Shown in pieces: positions 42,059 to 49,399 of a stretch of 64,000 nucleotides of DNA. Origin of the DNA: AC-37 sp036389835 (lineage in GTDB: Bacteria > Actinomycetota > Thermoleophilia > Solirubrobacterales > Thermoleophilaceae). Position numbers and translations under genes: made by a program. Position 1 is the stretch's first letter; every line of letters begins with the position of its first letter. The stretch is from contig DASVWC010000016.1 in the NCBI GenBank assembly GCA_036389835.1, forward strand, positions 62,001 through 126,000, in the 5' to 3' direction. Under the pieces are notes generated by a model that was not told where the DNA came from, did no database searches, and saw only the letters and a program-made list of their open reading frames with translations.

Positions 42059-42685
42059 CTACGCGGTGTCGCGCAGGAGCGCCACGACCTCCGCGCGGCG
42101 ATCGAGGCCGAGCTTCGTGAGGATGCTGTGCACGTGGCTCTTGACGGTCGCGACCTGGATGGAGAGCCGCTGCGCGATCTGCTTGTTCGAGAGGCCGAGC
42201 CCGACCAGCTCGATGACCTCGCGCTCGCGCCGCGTGAGCCCGTCGATCGTCGGCGCCGTCGCGCGCTCGGGCCGCCGCGACAGCCAGCGGACGAGCGTCT
42301 CGACGATCGGCGGCGGGTACACCAGCTCGCCCTTCGCCACCCGCTTGACCGCCTGGACGAGCTCGGCCGCGGTCGTGTCGCGGGCGAGGTAGGCGACGAC
42401 GCCGGCCGCGGCACATCCGATCACCGTTGCCTCGTCGTCGTCCACGCCGAGGGCGACCAGGCGCACGTCCGGGTGGCGGTCCTTCATCGAGGCAAGTCCA
42501 GCCAGGCCGCGCTCCGACTGGAGGTCGACCACCAGGACGTCGGGGCCGCCCCGCTCGACCAGGTGAGCGGCCTCCGCGAGCGAAGCCGGCGTGCCGACGA
42601 CCTCGATGCCGCCGGCGTCCTCCAGCACGCGCCGGATCGACTCCCGGTAGAGAGCGCTTCCACCAACAACGGCTAGCTCCACCAT
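42059..42685 (-). CDS. LuxR/NarL-family response regulator
   Basis: A 208-aa regulator. The receiver domain (1-115) begins VELAVVGGSALYRESIRRVLED and has the phospho-acceptor Asp in VLVVDLQSERG (about 54). The conserved Lys is not obvious, so phosphorylation needs checking. The HTH is clear: TRREREVIELVGLGLSNKQIAQRLSIQVATVKSHVHSIL (about 140-180). No histidine kinase is adjacent, so it may be an orphan. A perfect LexA-type box lies 26 bases upstream of this start; in-frame ATGs at 42709 and a GTG at 42727 are alternatives, but the last would place the box inside the gene. Confidence 0.85.
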   Translation of the reverse strand: MVELAVVGGSALYRESIRRVLEDAGGIEVVGTPASLAEAAHLVERGGPDVLVVDLQSERGLAGLASMKDRHPDVRLVALGVDDDEATVIGCAAAGVVAYLARDTTAAELVQAVKRVAKGELVYPPPIVETLVRWLSRRPERATAPTIDGLTRREREVIELVGLGLSNKQIAQRLSIQVATVKSHVHSILTKLGLDRRAEVVALLRDTA

Positions 42686-42710
42686 ACGGCGTCCCGGGTG
42701 TCGTCCCATA

Positions 42711-42724
42711 CGAACATATGTTCG
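42711..42724. promoter_or_regulatory. Perfect LexA (SOS) box
   Basis: CGAACATATGTTCG is a 14-base perfect palindrome. It fits exactly the Gram-positive/actinobacterial LexA consensus CGAAC-n4-GTTCG. It stands upstream of the response regulator (leftward) and of the gene-poor region to the right, so LexA could repress either. No second copy was found elsewhere in the window. Confidence 0.7.
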
Positions 42725-42727
42725 CAC

Positions 42728-43085
42728 AACGACGCTGCCTTCGGGGGGATCACCCCCGACGATCTACCGCCGGCCGCGAGCCCAGCTCCTCGGCGCGTCG
42801 AGATCGAACTAGCAAGTGGCGCGCGGCGTGATGCAAGGAATGCCGCTCCAGCGCAAGCGATGGCGGCTCAGGCGCAACGTGAGTTGCCTATCGAGCAACG
42901 TGCGCCGGACGCGGGCGGCGGCCCGCACCGATGGGAGTGACATGCAGTCGCCGTCGCAGGACCGCTTGCACGCCTGGCCGTGGCCCTGGCCGCCGGTGCC
43001 CCCACCGCCGCTCCCCTGACGGCGCTCGCGCTCGCGGCTGGGAGGTGGAAGCCGAAGGCAGGCCTCCAATAGAGTCGCGCCCCTA
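42728..43085. other. 358-base region between the SOS box and the oxidoreductase
   Basis: Visibly less GC-rich than its surroundings. It holds no gene of normal size. Two things stand out: direct repeats GCAACGTG at 42873-42880 and 42895-42902, exactly 22 bases apart, and a short frame at 42942-43019 with a fair SD. TAGAGT (43070-43075) stands 10 bases before the ATG of the oxidoreductase gene. Confidence 0.5.
42942..43019 (+). CDS. Possible 25-aa Trp/Pro-rich peptide
   Basis: ATG preceded by GGGAG at 6 bases. The peptide begins MQSPSQDRLHA and continues with W-P-W-P-W-P-P-V and a Pro tail. The Trp-Pro alternation recalls short membrane-active peptides, but composition alone is weak evidence and no homologue is known to me. 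Confidence 0.2.
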   Translation: MQSPSQDRLHAWPWPWPPVPPPPLP

Positions 43086-44054
43086 ATGAAGGCGGCGGTG
43101 ATCTACGAGAACGGCGGTCCGGACGTTCTGCGCTACGAGGACCTGCCCGATCCCGAGTGCCCCGACGGCCACGTGGTCGTCGACGTCGAGGCGATCAGCA
43201 TCGAGGGCGGCGATCTGCTCCACCGCGCCGGGGCAGAGCTCCCGTCCGTGCCGCACGTCGTCGGGTACCTCGCGGCGGGCACGATCTCCGAAGTCGGTGC
43301 CGGCGTCGAGGACCGCGCGCTCGGCGACCGCGTCGTCACCCTGAACGCGGCCGGGTCGCACGCGTCGAAGCGCGCCGTGCCGGCTCTGTCCACCTGGCCG
43401 ATCCCGGACGGCCTGGACGCCGCGCGCGCCGCGTGCGTCCCCGTCGCGTACGGAACGGCGCAGGAGTGCCTGTTCACCGCCGGCAACCTCGAGGCCGGCC
43501 AGACCGTGCTGATCCACGCCGGCGCGGGTGGCGTCGGGATGGCCGCGATCCAGCTGGCCAAGCAGGCCGGCGCGACGGTGATCTCGACGGCGTCCCGCGA
43601 CGAGAAGCTCGGGCGCCTGAGCGAGCTCGGGCTCGACCACGGGATCAACTACGCGAGCGAGAGCTTCGTCGAGCGCACGCGCGAGCTGACCGACGGCCGC
43701 GGCGCCGACGTCGTCCTCGATTCGATCGGCGGGCAGAACCTGGTCGACAGCATCGGCGCGCTCGCCTACCGCGGGACGCTCGTCAGCGTCGGGGTGGCGG
43801 GCCGCGCCGGCTCGAACGTCGAGGCGAGGGAGCTGTGGGCGCAGAACAACGCGCTGCGCGGCGTCTTCCTCGGCGGGGCGCTGATGAACGAGTACCCGCG
43901 CGTCCACGCGATGATCGCGGACCTGTTCGGACGGGTCGCCGACGGCGGGCTGCGCGTCGAGATCGACCGAACCTTCCCGCTCGCCGAGGCCGCCGCCGCG
44001 CACGCGTACATCGAGAGCCGCCAGGCCTTCGGCCGCGTCGTGATGACGCCGTAG
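43086..44054 (+). CDS. Zinc-free quinone oxidoreductase (medium-chain dehydrogenase)
   Basis: A 322-aa NADPH-dependent reductase of the zeta-crystallin/QOR group. It begins KAAVIYENGGPDVLRYEDLP, has the substrate-domain stretch PSVPHVVGYLAAGTISEVG, the cofactor motif IHAGAGGVGMAAIQLAKQAGA and the D-S-I-G-G strand. The Cys and His ligands of zinc alcohol dehydrogenases are absent. It would reduce quinones or enones. It follows the low-GC region that begins at the LexA box; its -10 is probably TAGAGT at 43070. Confidence 0.9.
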   Translation: MKAAVIYENGGPDVLRYEDLPDPECPDGHVVVDVEAISIEGGDLLHRAGAELPSVPHVVGYLAAGTISEVGAGVEDRALGDRVVTLNAAGSHASKRAVPALSTWPIPDGLDAARAACVPVAYGTAQECLFTAGNLEAGQTVLIHAGAGGVGMAAIQLAKQAGATVISTASRDEKLGRLSELGLDHGINYASESFVERTRELTDGRGADVVLDSIGGQNLVDSIGALAYRGTLVSVGVAGRAGSNVEARELWAQNNALRGVFLGGALMNEYPRVHAMIADLFGRVADGGLRVEIDRTFPLAEAAAAHAYIESRQAFGRVVMTP

Positions 44055-44152
44055 AGCGCGATGGGGCCTGGTTGGGCACGGTTCGAACCGGGAGTGCGCA
44101 GCTCAGCTGGATCGCATCGCCGAGCGGATCGCTCGACTTCGCGGATGTCGGC
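44055..44152. other. Intergenic region with tRNA D-arm-like sequence
   Basis: Contains the perfect palindrome CGGTTCGAACCG (44079-44090), followed by GGAGTGCGCAGCTCAGCTGG and ATCGCATCGCC (44091-44121). That order resembles the acceptor and D-arm of a bacterial tRNA, but no anticodon arm follows, so it is at most a remnant. Confidence 0.3.
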
Positions 44153-44971
44153 CTACTCGCAGGCGATGCCGTTCCCGTTGCCGTCGAGCCGGTAGTGGTC
44201 CTCGCCCACGATCCGGAATGGACCGCTGACGAAGCGCGGTCCGTCGCCGCCTCCGCCGGAGCAGTCGTAGTCCGGTCCCGTGGGGTCGAGGCACCGCCCT
44301 CGATAGGCCGGGTCGCAATCTGAGCTCGGGCCCCGCGGTGCTCCCCTGCCGTCGCCGGGCCGCTTGCGTTCGTCGCGGTCGGCCTCGCGCTTGCGGTCGA
44401 GCTCCGCCTTGCGGTCCAGCTCCCGCTTGCGTTCGGCCTCCCGCTTACGCTCCGTCTCCTCCTTGGTCTCGGTGTTCGAGCTCGAGGGCGTGCGGACCTG
44501 GATCTGGACGGGAAAGCCGCCCGCGTCCTGATGGCCGGGCGCCTTGGCGGTGACGACGAGGGTGTTCGTGCCCCGCCGCAGGGTGATGGGGATGTCGAAC
44601 GACTCGCGAACGCGCTCGCCCGGTATCGGCTTGGTCGCCGCGTCGTCGTCCGTGAGCGTCTCGTTGTTCCAGGTGACGGTCGCGTACACGACCGCGGGCA
44701 CGTCGGTGAAGCCGTGGAGCGTCGTCTTGTGAGGGTCGTCGTTGGTGACGATCGTGCCCCTGGGGCTCACGACGTGCAGCTCGAAGGCGGGCGGACGGTG
44801 CTCCGTAGTAGTCGTGGAGCGGGTGGAGGTCGATTCGCCGTCGGTGTCGCACCCGAGCGCGGCGAGGGCGAAAGCCGCCACGGACAAAGAGGCGAGACCG
44901 GCTGCGGCTCGACGAGCGAGCGGTCGGGTCGGCTCGAGCGCGGCGAGCCGCTGAATCGTGCGCACGCGCAT
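44153..44971 (-). CDS. Lipoprotein with basic coiled coil and excalibur domain
   Basis: A 272-aa exported protein. The N-terminus has Arg residues, a hydrophobic core (ASLSVAAFALAALGC) and a Cys in lipobox position, so it is probably lipid-anchored. A beta domain (residues 55-160, ELHVVSPRGTIVTNDDPHKT) is followed by a highly charged helix of repeated K-R-E-A-E-R-K-R-E-L. The end is a Cys-rich excalibur-type domain closing with LDGNGNGIACE, which binds calcium in this family. AGGAG lies 8 bases before the ATG. Possibly a cell-wall binding protein. Confidence 0.82.
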   Translation of the reverse strand: MRVRTIQRLAALEPTRPLARRAAAGLASLSVAAFALAALGCDTDGESTSTRSTTTTEHRPPAFELHVVSPRGTIVTNDDPHKTTLHGFTDVPAVVYATVTWNNETLTDDDAATKPIPGERVRESFDIPITLRRGTNTLVVTAKAPGHQDAGGFPVQIQVRTPSSSNTETKEETERKREAERKRELDRKAELDRKREADRDERKRPGDGRGAPRGPSSDCDPAYRGRCLDPTGPDYDCSGGGGDGPRFVSGPFRIVGEDHYRLDGNGNGIACE

Positions 44972-45287
44972 ACCCCGGCTCCTGCGGTGAGAGTACACCG
45001 CCGGCCGCTGCTCGCCGGGCTGACGATCGCGGGCCTGCGAATCGGCGAAGCGGTCGCGTTTGTGGTGGAGCGGCGTCGAGCTCTCGGCGTGGACGGTGGC
45101 AGCCGGATCGAGACCCCGAGGCGCTCGTCTTCGCCAGCGCGGACGGAGCGGCGGCCTGACGTGACGGTTCAAATGGCCACGCTGACCCGACGCTCTCGGT
45201 ATACGCATGCGAGATGAGGTGCAGGACGGCGAGCGCGAGCCCGGATTCGCCGCGCGAAAGCCCCACCTCTGCAGGCACTTCCGAAAA
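44972..45287. other. Gene-free region between lipoprotein and tRNA genes
   Basis: 316 bases, somewhat lower in GC. Short open frames exist on both strands but none has a start signal and protein-like composition. It must hold the promoter of the leftward lipoprotein gene; no clear -10 was identified. The sequence next to 45287 is the 3-prime flank of the tRNA. Confidence 0.45.
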
Positions 45288-45359
45288 TGGGCGCGGCTGG
45301 TTTCGAACCAGCGACCTCTCGCGTGTGAAGCGAGCGCTCTCCCACTGAGCTACGCGCCC
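45288..45359 (-). tRNA. tRNA-Val (anticodon CAC)
   Basis: On the minus strand the sequence starts GGGCGCG, has the D-arm GCTCAGTGGGAGAGC, an anticodon stem CTCGC/GCGAG around TTCACAC (anticodon CAC, reading GTG), the T-arm with GGTTCGAA and the acceptor CGCGCCC plus discriminator A. The length is 72 bases and CCA is not encoded. All four helices pair. The loss of this tRNA would matter because GTG is a common codon here. Confidence 0.95.
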
Positions 45360-45431
45360 TGCGCGGTCGCAGTCTAGGACGCGCGGCGCGCTCGGCGGGA
45401 CGCGCGGCGCGCGACGGGGGACCCCCGCCTG

Positions 45432-46016
45432 CTAGGCCGCCGGCGCGACCTCGGCGAGCCGCTCGGCCAGCCAGAGCTGGTTCATCCAGTGCGTGCTGCC
45501 CGAGCCCCAGCCCCAGCTCCGCGGCTTCTGGAACACGGCCACGCCCTCGGGCCCGCCCTTGGCCTCGAGCTCCTTCCAGCGCTCGTCCGGCGACAGCCCC
45601 GCGAGCGCCTCGTGCACGGCGGCGGGCGAGCGCTCGCTCGCCACCAGGCGGCCGTCCTCGGACCGCACGTGGAACTCGGCGACCGCGCCACCCAGCTTCA
45701 CGCGCGCGCGTTGCGGGTCGATCCGGACCTCGACGGAGCGGCCGTGGCGCTCGCCCTCGATCACCGTGGGGCCGATGAGCTCGGGCACGTCGCTGCCGGC
45801 GCGCGAGCGCTCGCTGGGCACGTCGGTCGTCTCCAGCCCGAGCCGCCTGACCTGCACCTGGGCCGCCTCGTCGATCCGGTTGGCGGCGGACATGAACAGC
45901 AGCCGCCCGAGTACGGCGAGGGGCCCGCGCTTCGGCGGGGCCTCCGGCGGCCTCACGGCCATCAGCTCGGCCAGTGCGTCCCAGTCCTGCGGCGGATCGC
46001 TCAGCGCTGCGGCCAT
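45432..46016 (-). CDS. Conserved protein of unknown function, 194 aa
   Basis: No family recognised. Start SDPPQDWDALAELMA, a Pro-rich linker, a short hydrophobic stretch (LAVLGRLLFMSAAN) and then a beta-rich part: TVIEGERHGRSVEVRIDPQRARVKLGG, AEFHVRSEDGRLVASE. It ends in a Trp-rich helix (SWGWGSGSTHWMNQLWLAERL). TAAGGT ends 7 bases before the ATG at 46016, so it is a leaderless candidate. This promoter directly abuts the inverted fragment of the M23 gene. The frame stays open upstream, but that is the fragment, not this gene. Confidence 0.75.
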   Translation of the reverse strand: MAAALSDPPQDWDALAELMAVRPPEAPPKRGPLAVLGRLLFMSAANRIDEAAQVQVRRLGLETTDVPSERSRAGSDVPELIGPTVIEGERHGRSVEVRIDPQRARVKLGGAVAEFHVRSEDGRLVASERSPAAVHEALAGLSPDERWKELEAKGGPEGVAVFQKPRSWGWGSGSTHWMNQLWLAERLAEVAPAA

Positions 46017-46023
46017 CGGCGCG

Positions 46024-46029
46024 ACCTTA
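46024..46029 (-). promoter_or_regulatory. Leaderless -10 element of the gene at 45432-46016
   Basis: On the minus strand TAAGGT ends 7 bases before the ATG at 46016. Confidence 0.45.
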
Positions 46030-46188
46030 ACGCGCGGCGTGATGCCGTCGATGCCGCCCTTGTAGTGGTGGAGCGCCGCTGCCGCGGGCCGATGCCGGCG
46101 CAGGGGCGACCAGCACGCTGGCAGCAAGCATGCAGACGAGGAGCGCGACGGTGCGGCGAACCGGCGACACGTGCATGCCCTCGGACAT
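46030..46188 (-). pseudogene. Inverted 5-prime piece of the M23 peptidase gene
   Basis: Read leftwards, an ATG (46188 or 46176) opens a signal peptide (VRRTVALLVCMLAASVLVAP, A-S-A). A shift to another frame then gives ALHHYKGGIDGIT, which is the first half of a peptidoglycan-binding repeat. The missing second half is on the opposite strand at 46244. Neither frame leads to a full protein, so this is a dead fragment. Confidence 0.55.
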
Positions 46189-46243
46189 CGGCGGCCCCGA
46201 ATCGATGCGTGGGAGAACTCGTGCAGGCGGGAGGAGTTGCGCG

Positions 46244-47133
46244 TTCGGGCGCGACAACGGGCGCCGCACCCGGCTCGCCGTGCGCCGCTACCAGCGCGCC
46301 CACCGCCTGCCGGTCGACGGCGTGGCCGGCGCGCGCACCAAGCGCAAGCTCGGCGCCCGCGGCCGCCCGGCGCTCGGCAGCCGGGCGATGGGCACGGGTG
46401 ACCGCGGCTGGGACGTCGCCGGCCTCCAGTGGCTGCTGCGCAAGCGCGCCCGAACGGCACCGACGGCGGCTTCGGCGCCAACACCGCGGCGGCCGTGCGG
46501 CGCGCGCAGGCCAAATACGGGCTGCACGTCGACGGCGTGGCCGGCCCGCAGACGATCGCCTCGCTCAAGCGGGGCCGCGGCCCGGGCCGCAGCTCCAGCC
46601 AGACCGCCGGCAACCCCAGCGGCCCGGTCCGCTTCCTGCGCCCGGTCCACGGTCCGCTCACGAGCGGCTTCGGCGAGCGCTGGGGCCGCATGCACACCGG
46701 CCTCGACTTCGGCGCCCCCAGCGGCGCCCCGGTCGGCGCGGCGGGACGCGGGACGGTCGTCTCGGCCGGCTGGAACTCCGGCGGCTACGGCAACCTCGTC
46801 GTGATCCAGCACCGGCTCGGCTTCCAGACCTGGTACGCGCACCTCTCGAGCGTCTCGGTGAGCGCCGGCCAGGGCGTCTCCGGCGGAACGCGCATCGGCG
46901 CCGTCGGCTCGACCGGCCACTCGACCGGGCCGCACCTCCACTTCGAGGTTCGCCACAACGGCACGCCGATCGACCCGAGCGGATACCTGCTGCGCACCTA
47001 CGCCGCGCGCGTGGCGCCCGGCCCGCTGGCGGACCCCGGGCACGGCGAGGCGCACGAGCACTGCGCGCCGGAGGGCCCGGTCGAGGCCGACCCGGCGAAG
47101 GCGCGCCTGGTCGACTGCCGCGACGGCGCCTGA
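46244..47133 (+). pseudogene. Broken peptidoglycan-binding / M23 endopeptidase gene
   Basis: The rightward part starts in the middle of a first peptidoglycan-binding repeat (FGRDNGRRTRLAVRRYQRAH, VDGVAG). It reads RGWDVAGLQWLLRKR in one frame and then must shift near 46445 to reach PNGTDGGFGANTAAAVRRAQ. The peptidase domain is intact: MHTGLDFGAPSG (H-x-x-x-D), YGNLVVIQH, HLHFEVRHNG (zinc ligands). No signal peptide precedes it. A GTG at 46429 could start a 234-aa product, but it would lack export signals. An intact relative would be a secreted cell-wall hydrolase. Confidence 0.8.
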
Positions 47134-47195
47134 CCGGCGCGCCGGCGGCGCCCGACCGCCCCACCACGCGATTTCGGCGCTAGGCTTCGCTGCGG

Positions 47196-47465
47196 ACCGT
47201 GCTAGGCGGGGAGGTAGCGGTGCCCTGCACCCGCAATCCGCTCTAGCGGGGCCGAATCCCCGTCCGAGGGGTTGGGCTCCGGGGCCAGTACGCCAGTCTG
47301 AGGCGTCGATGGCCAGGTCCCGTGCGGTGGGCGCTCGTGAACCAGGTCAGGTCCGGGAGGAAGCAGCCTTAAGCGATACCGCTCACGCGCCACGGGGAAG
47401 CCTGGCCGGAGCCGAGGACCGGCGGGAACGCCCGGTAGCCCTTCTTCGACGGCGGGTGCACGGTC
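47196..47465 (+). ncRNA. ffs: Signal recognition particle RNA (large type)
   Basis: RNA scaffold of the SRP that targets proteins to the membrane. The 5-prime end ACCGTGC pairs with GCACGGT at 47458-47464. GTGCTAGGCGGGGAGGTAGC, which leads the Alu-domain loops, is followed by CCCTGC and CCCGCAATCCGCT. The S-domain hairpin with GGTCAGGTCCGGGAGGAAGC is at 47346-47366. About 270 bases, as in other Gram-positive large SRP RNAs. The ends are set by the terminal helix and may be off by a few bases. Confidence 0.93.
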
Positions 47466-47516
47466 CACTTCCTTCGCTCGCGCCAGCGGCGGCAGGCCGC
47501 GCGCGAGCGCCGCGAT

Positions 47517-49343
47517 TCAGCGCGTCGCCTTCGTGCGGCTGACGAGCTCGCAGTTGCGCACCCGGTCGGCCCGGTCCACCACGGCCGTGTCGCGCCCCTT
47601 GCCGCAGTCGACCTTGTCGCGCCGGCCGTCGGAGGCGACGATCACGTCGTCGCCGGCCGCACCCAGCAGGGCGTCCGCGCCGCCCGCGCCGATCAGGAAG
47701 TCCTCCCCGGCGCCGCCGTCGGCGCGGTCGCCGCCGCCGCCCGCGTCGATCCAGTCGTTGCCGGTCCCGCCGGCCAGCCGGTCGCGCCCGTCGCCGCCGA
47801 CCAGCCGGTCGTCGCCGGAGCGCCCGGTCAGGCGGTCGTTGCCGCCGCCCCCGACGAGGCAGTCGCCGGCGCTGGTGCCGGTCGTGATCCTCGCCTTCCG
47901 CGACGCGCCGATCACCGCGCAGGACTCGGCACCGGCCGAGCCGCCCGTCGCGGGCGGCGGAGCGACCTGCGCGGGGAACGGCAGGTCGCCCGGCGCGGCG
48001 AGCACCGGCACGGCGCCCGGGAGCTCGGGCAGCCGCGGCTCGGGCAGCTGCGGCGGGTCGGGCAGGTCGAGCTCCGGGATCGGCAGGTCGTCGAGAGTGG
48101 CCTGCTCGCAGTCGTCGGCGAGCCGGTCGTCGAGGTCCATCACGACGACGTCGATGCCGTCGCCGCAGCGAACGTCGTCGACCTCGCCGTCGCGGACCCA
48201 GATGAAGTCGGCGCCCCCGGGGTCGTAGGCGCCCCAGTCGGCGTCGACCTCGTCGCGCCCGCCCCCGGCCAGGATGATGTCCGACCCCTCGTCGGCCTCG
48301 AAGCGATTCGGCCCGTCGTCGCCCACGAGGAGGTCGTTCACCTTCTCCGAGCGCAGCGTCTCGACGTTCACGAGCTGGCCGTCGGGGACGCGCGCGGGAT
48401 CCCAGGGGTTGTCGGAGAGCACTCCGCCGTCGTTGGCCTTCCCGTCGAGCGACAGCGTGAGATAGAAGCGCCCCTGGTTGTCGTAGCGGACCGAGTCCAC
48501 CCCCGCCCCGCCGTCGACCAGGGCGTGGTCCGGGCCGGGGTAGATGTGGTCGTCGCCGTCCTCGCCGTAGAAGGTGTCGGGGTCGCCGTAGAACCACGAC
48601 ATGCCCCAGAGCACGTCGTCACCGCCCCCGCCGTAGACCGTGTCCGCGCCGTACTCGGTGTAGATGTAGTTGTCGCCCTCGTCGCCGTGGAGGACGTCGT
48701 TCGCGTCACCGCCCCAGAGCCCGTCGACGTCGTCGGCGTAGACGTCGTGCTCGCCCTCCTCGCCGTTGCGGGCGCCCGCGGGCCGGGGGGCGAGCGACGC
48801 GTCGATCGGGCTCTCGCGCTCCTCGTAGGTCACGTCGTCGTAGTCGCCGGTGCCGCCGTGGACCTCGTCGTCGCCCGGCCCGGGGTAGAGCCGCCCCCCG
48901 TGGCAGCAGTAGTGGTCGCCGCCGTCGAGGAAGTCGTCTCCCGCGCCGCCGAAGATGTACTCGGTGAAGACCCCGTCGTCGTCGTCGAGCGCGTCGGCGG
49001 AGAGCCTGTCGTCGCGGTCGTGGCCGTAGAGGAGCACGTACGAGATGGGGCCTGCGCAGGTGGCGGTGCGGTCCTCGAGCTTGCAGGCCGAGCCCGTGTC
49101 CGCGGCGACCAGGCGCGCTCCGGCGCCGCGCTCCACGAGGACGGTCGTGCCGTCGCTCCCGCGCGACACCGCCACGTCGTTGCTCTCGCCGGGCTCGCCC
49201 TCCCACACGAGGATCTCGCCCGGGTGGCCGCTGCAGTAGTTCGGGCACCGGTCCGGGAGGCTGACCGTGCCCGCGTGGGCGGCCTCCGCGCCGGCCCAGA
49301 GCAGGCCGGTTGCGAGCATGGCGGTGACAACCGGACGGCGCAT
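47517..49343 (-). CDS. Secreted RTX-like calcium-binding repeat protein
   Basis: A 608-aa exported protein. Signal peptide MRRPVVTAMLATGLLWAGAE. The middle holds D- and G-rich beta-helix stretches (IFGGAGDDFLDGG, LYPGPGDDEVHGGTGDYDD, VYGGGGDDVLWG). The C-terminal 130 residues are seven or eight classical nonapeptides of the form G-G-x-G-x-D-x-L (LVGGGGNDRL, LVGGDGRDRL, DAGGGGDRADGG), which bind calcium in a parallel beta roll. Two free Cys pairs (CCHGG) are unusual. A Pro/Leu linker (PELDLPDPPQLPEPRLPEL) splits the two parts. Start at 49343 for the signal peptide; GTG 49382 is possible. Probably surface or matrix protein. Confidence 0.88.
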   Translation of the reverse strand: MRRPVVTAMLATGLLWAGAEAAHAGTVSLPDRCPNYCSGHPGEILVWEGEPGESNDVAVSRGSDGTTVLVERGAGARLVAADTGSACKLEDRTATCAGPISYVLLYGHDRDDRLSADALDDDDGVFTEYIFGGAGDDFLDGGDHYCCHGGRLYPGPGDDEVHGGTGDYDDVTYEERESPIDASLAPRPAGARNGEEGEHDVYADDVDGLWGGDANDVLHGDEGDNYIYTEYGADTVYGGGGDDVLWGMSWFYGDPDTFYGEDGDDHIYPGPDHALVDGGAGVDSVRYDNQGRFYLTLSLDGKANDGGVLSDNPWDPARVPDGQLVNVETLRSEKVNDLLVGDDGPNRFEADEGSDIILAGGGRDEVDADWGAYDPGGADFIWVRDGEVDDVRCGDGIDVVVMDLDDRLADDCEQATLDDLPIPELDLPDPPQLPEPRLPELPGAVPVLAAPGDLPFPAQVAPPPATGGSAGAESCAVIGASRKARITTGTSAGDCLVGGGGNDRLTGRSGDDRLVGGDGRDRLAGGTGNDWIDAGGGGDRADGGAGEDFLIGAGGADALLGAAGDDVIVASDGRRDKVDCGKGRDTAVVDRADRVRNCELVSRTKATR

Positions 49344-49399
49344 GGGGTACGAGCAGAGCTTACCTCCGAATGGCGTCTTCACGCCAGGAATCTGGTGCG

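Noticed and set aside
42685..42727. Start of the response regulator at GTG 42727
   Set aside because: It would place the LexA palindrome inside the coding sequence and add non-conserved residues before the receiver domain.
44531..45217. Rightward frame across the excalibur lipoprotein gene and its upstream region
   Set aside because: Antisense to a gene with SD, lipobox and excalibur motif; no start signal of its own.
45290..45320. TTCGAA palindrome as a regulatory site
   Set aside because: It is the T-loop of tRNA-Val.
46429..47133. Independent 234-aa M23 peptidase starting at GTG 46429
   Set aside because: The peptide begins in the wrong frame for the first repeat, has no signal peptide or SD, and the missing N-terminal parts are found as fragments nearby; treated as part of a pseudogene.
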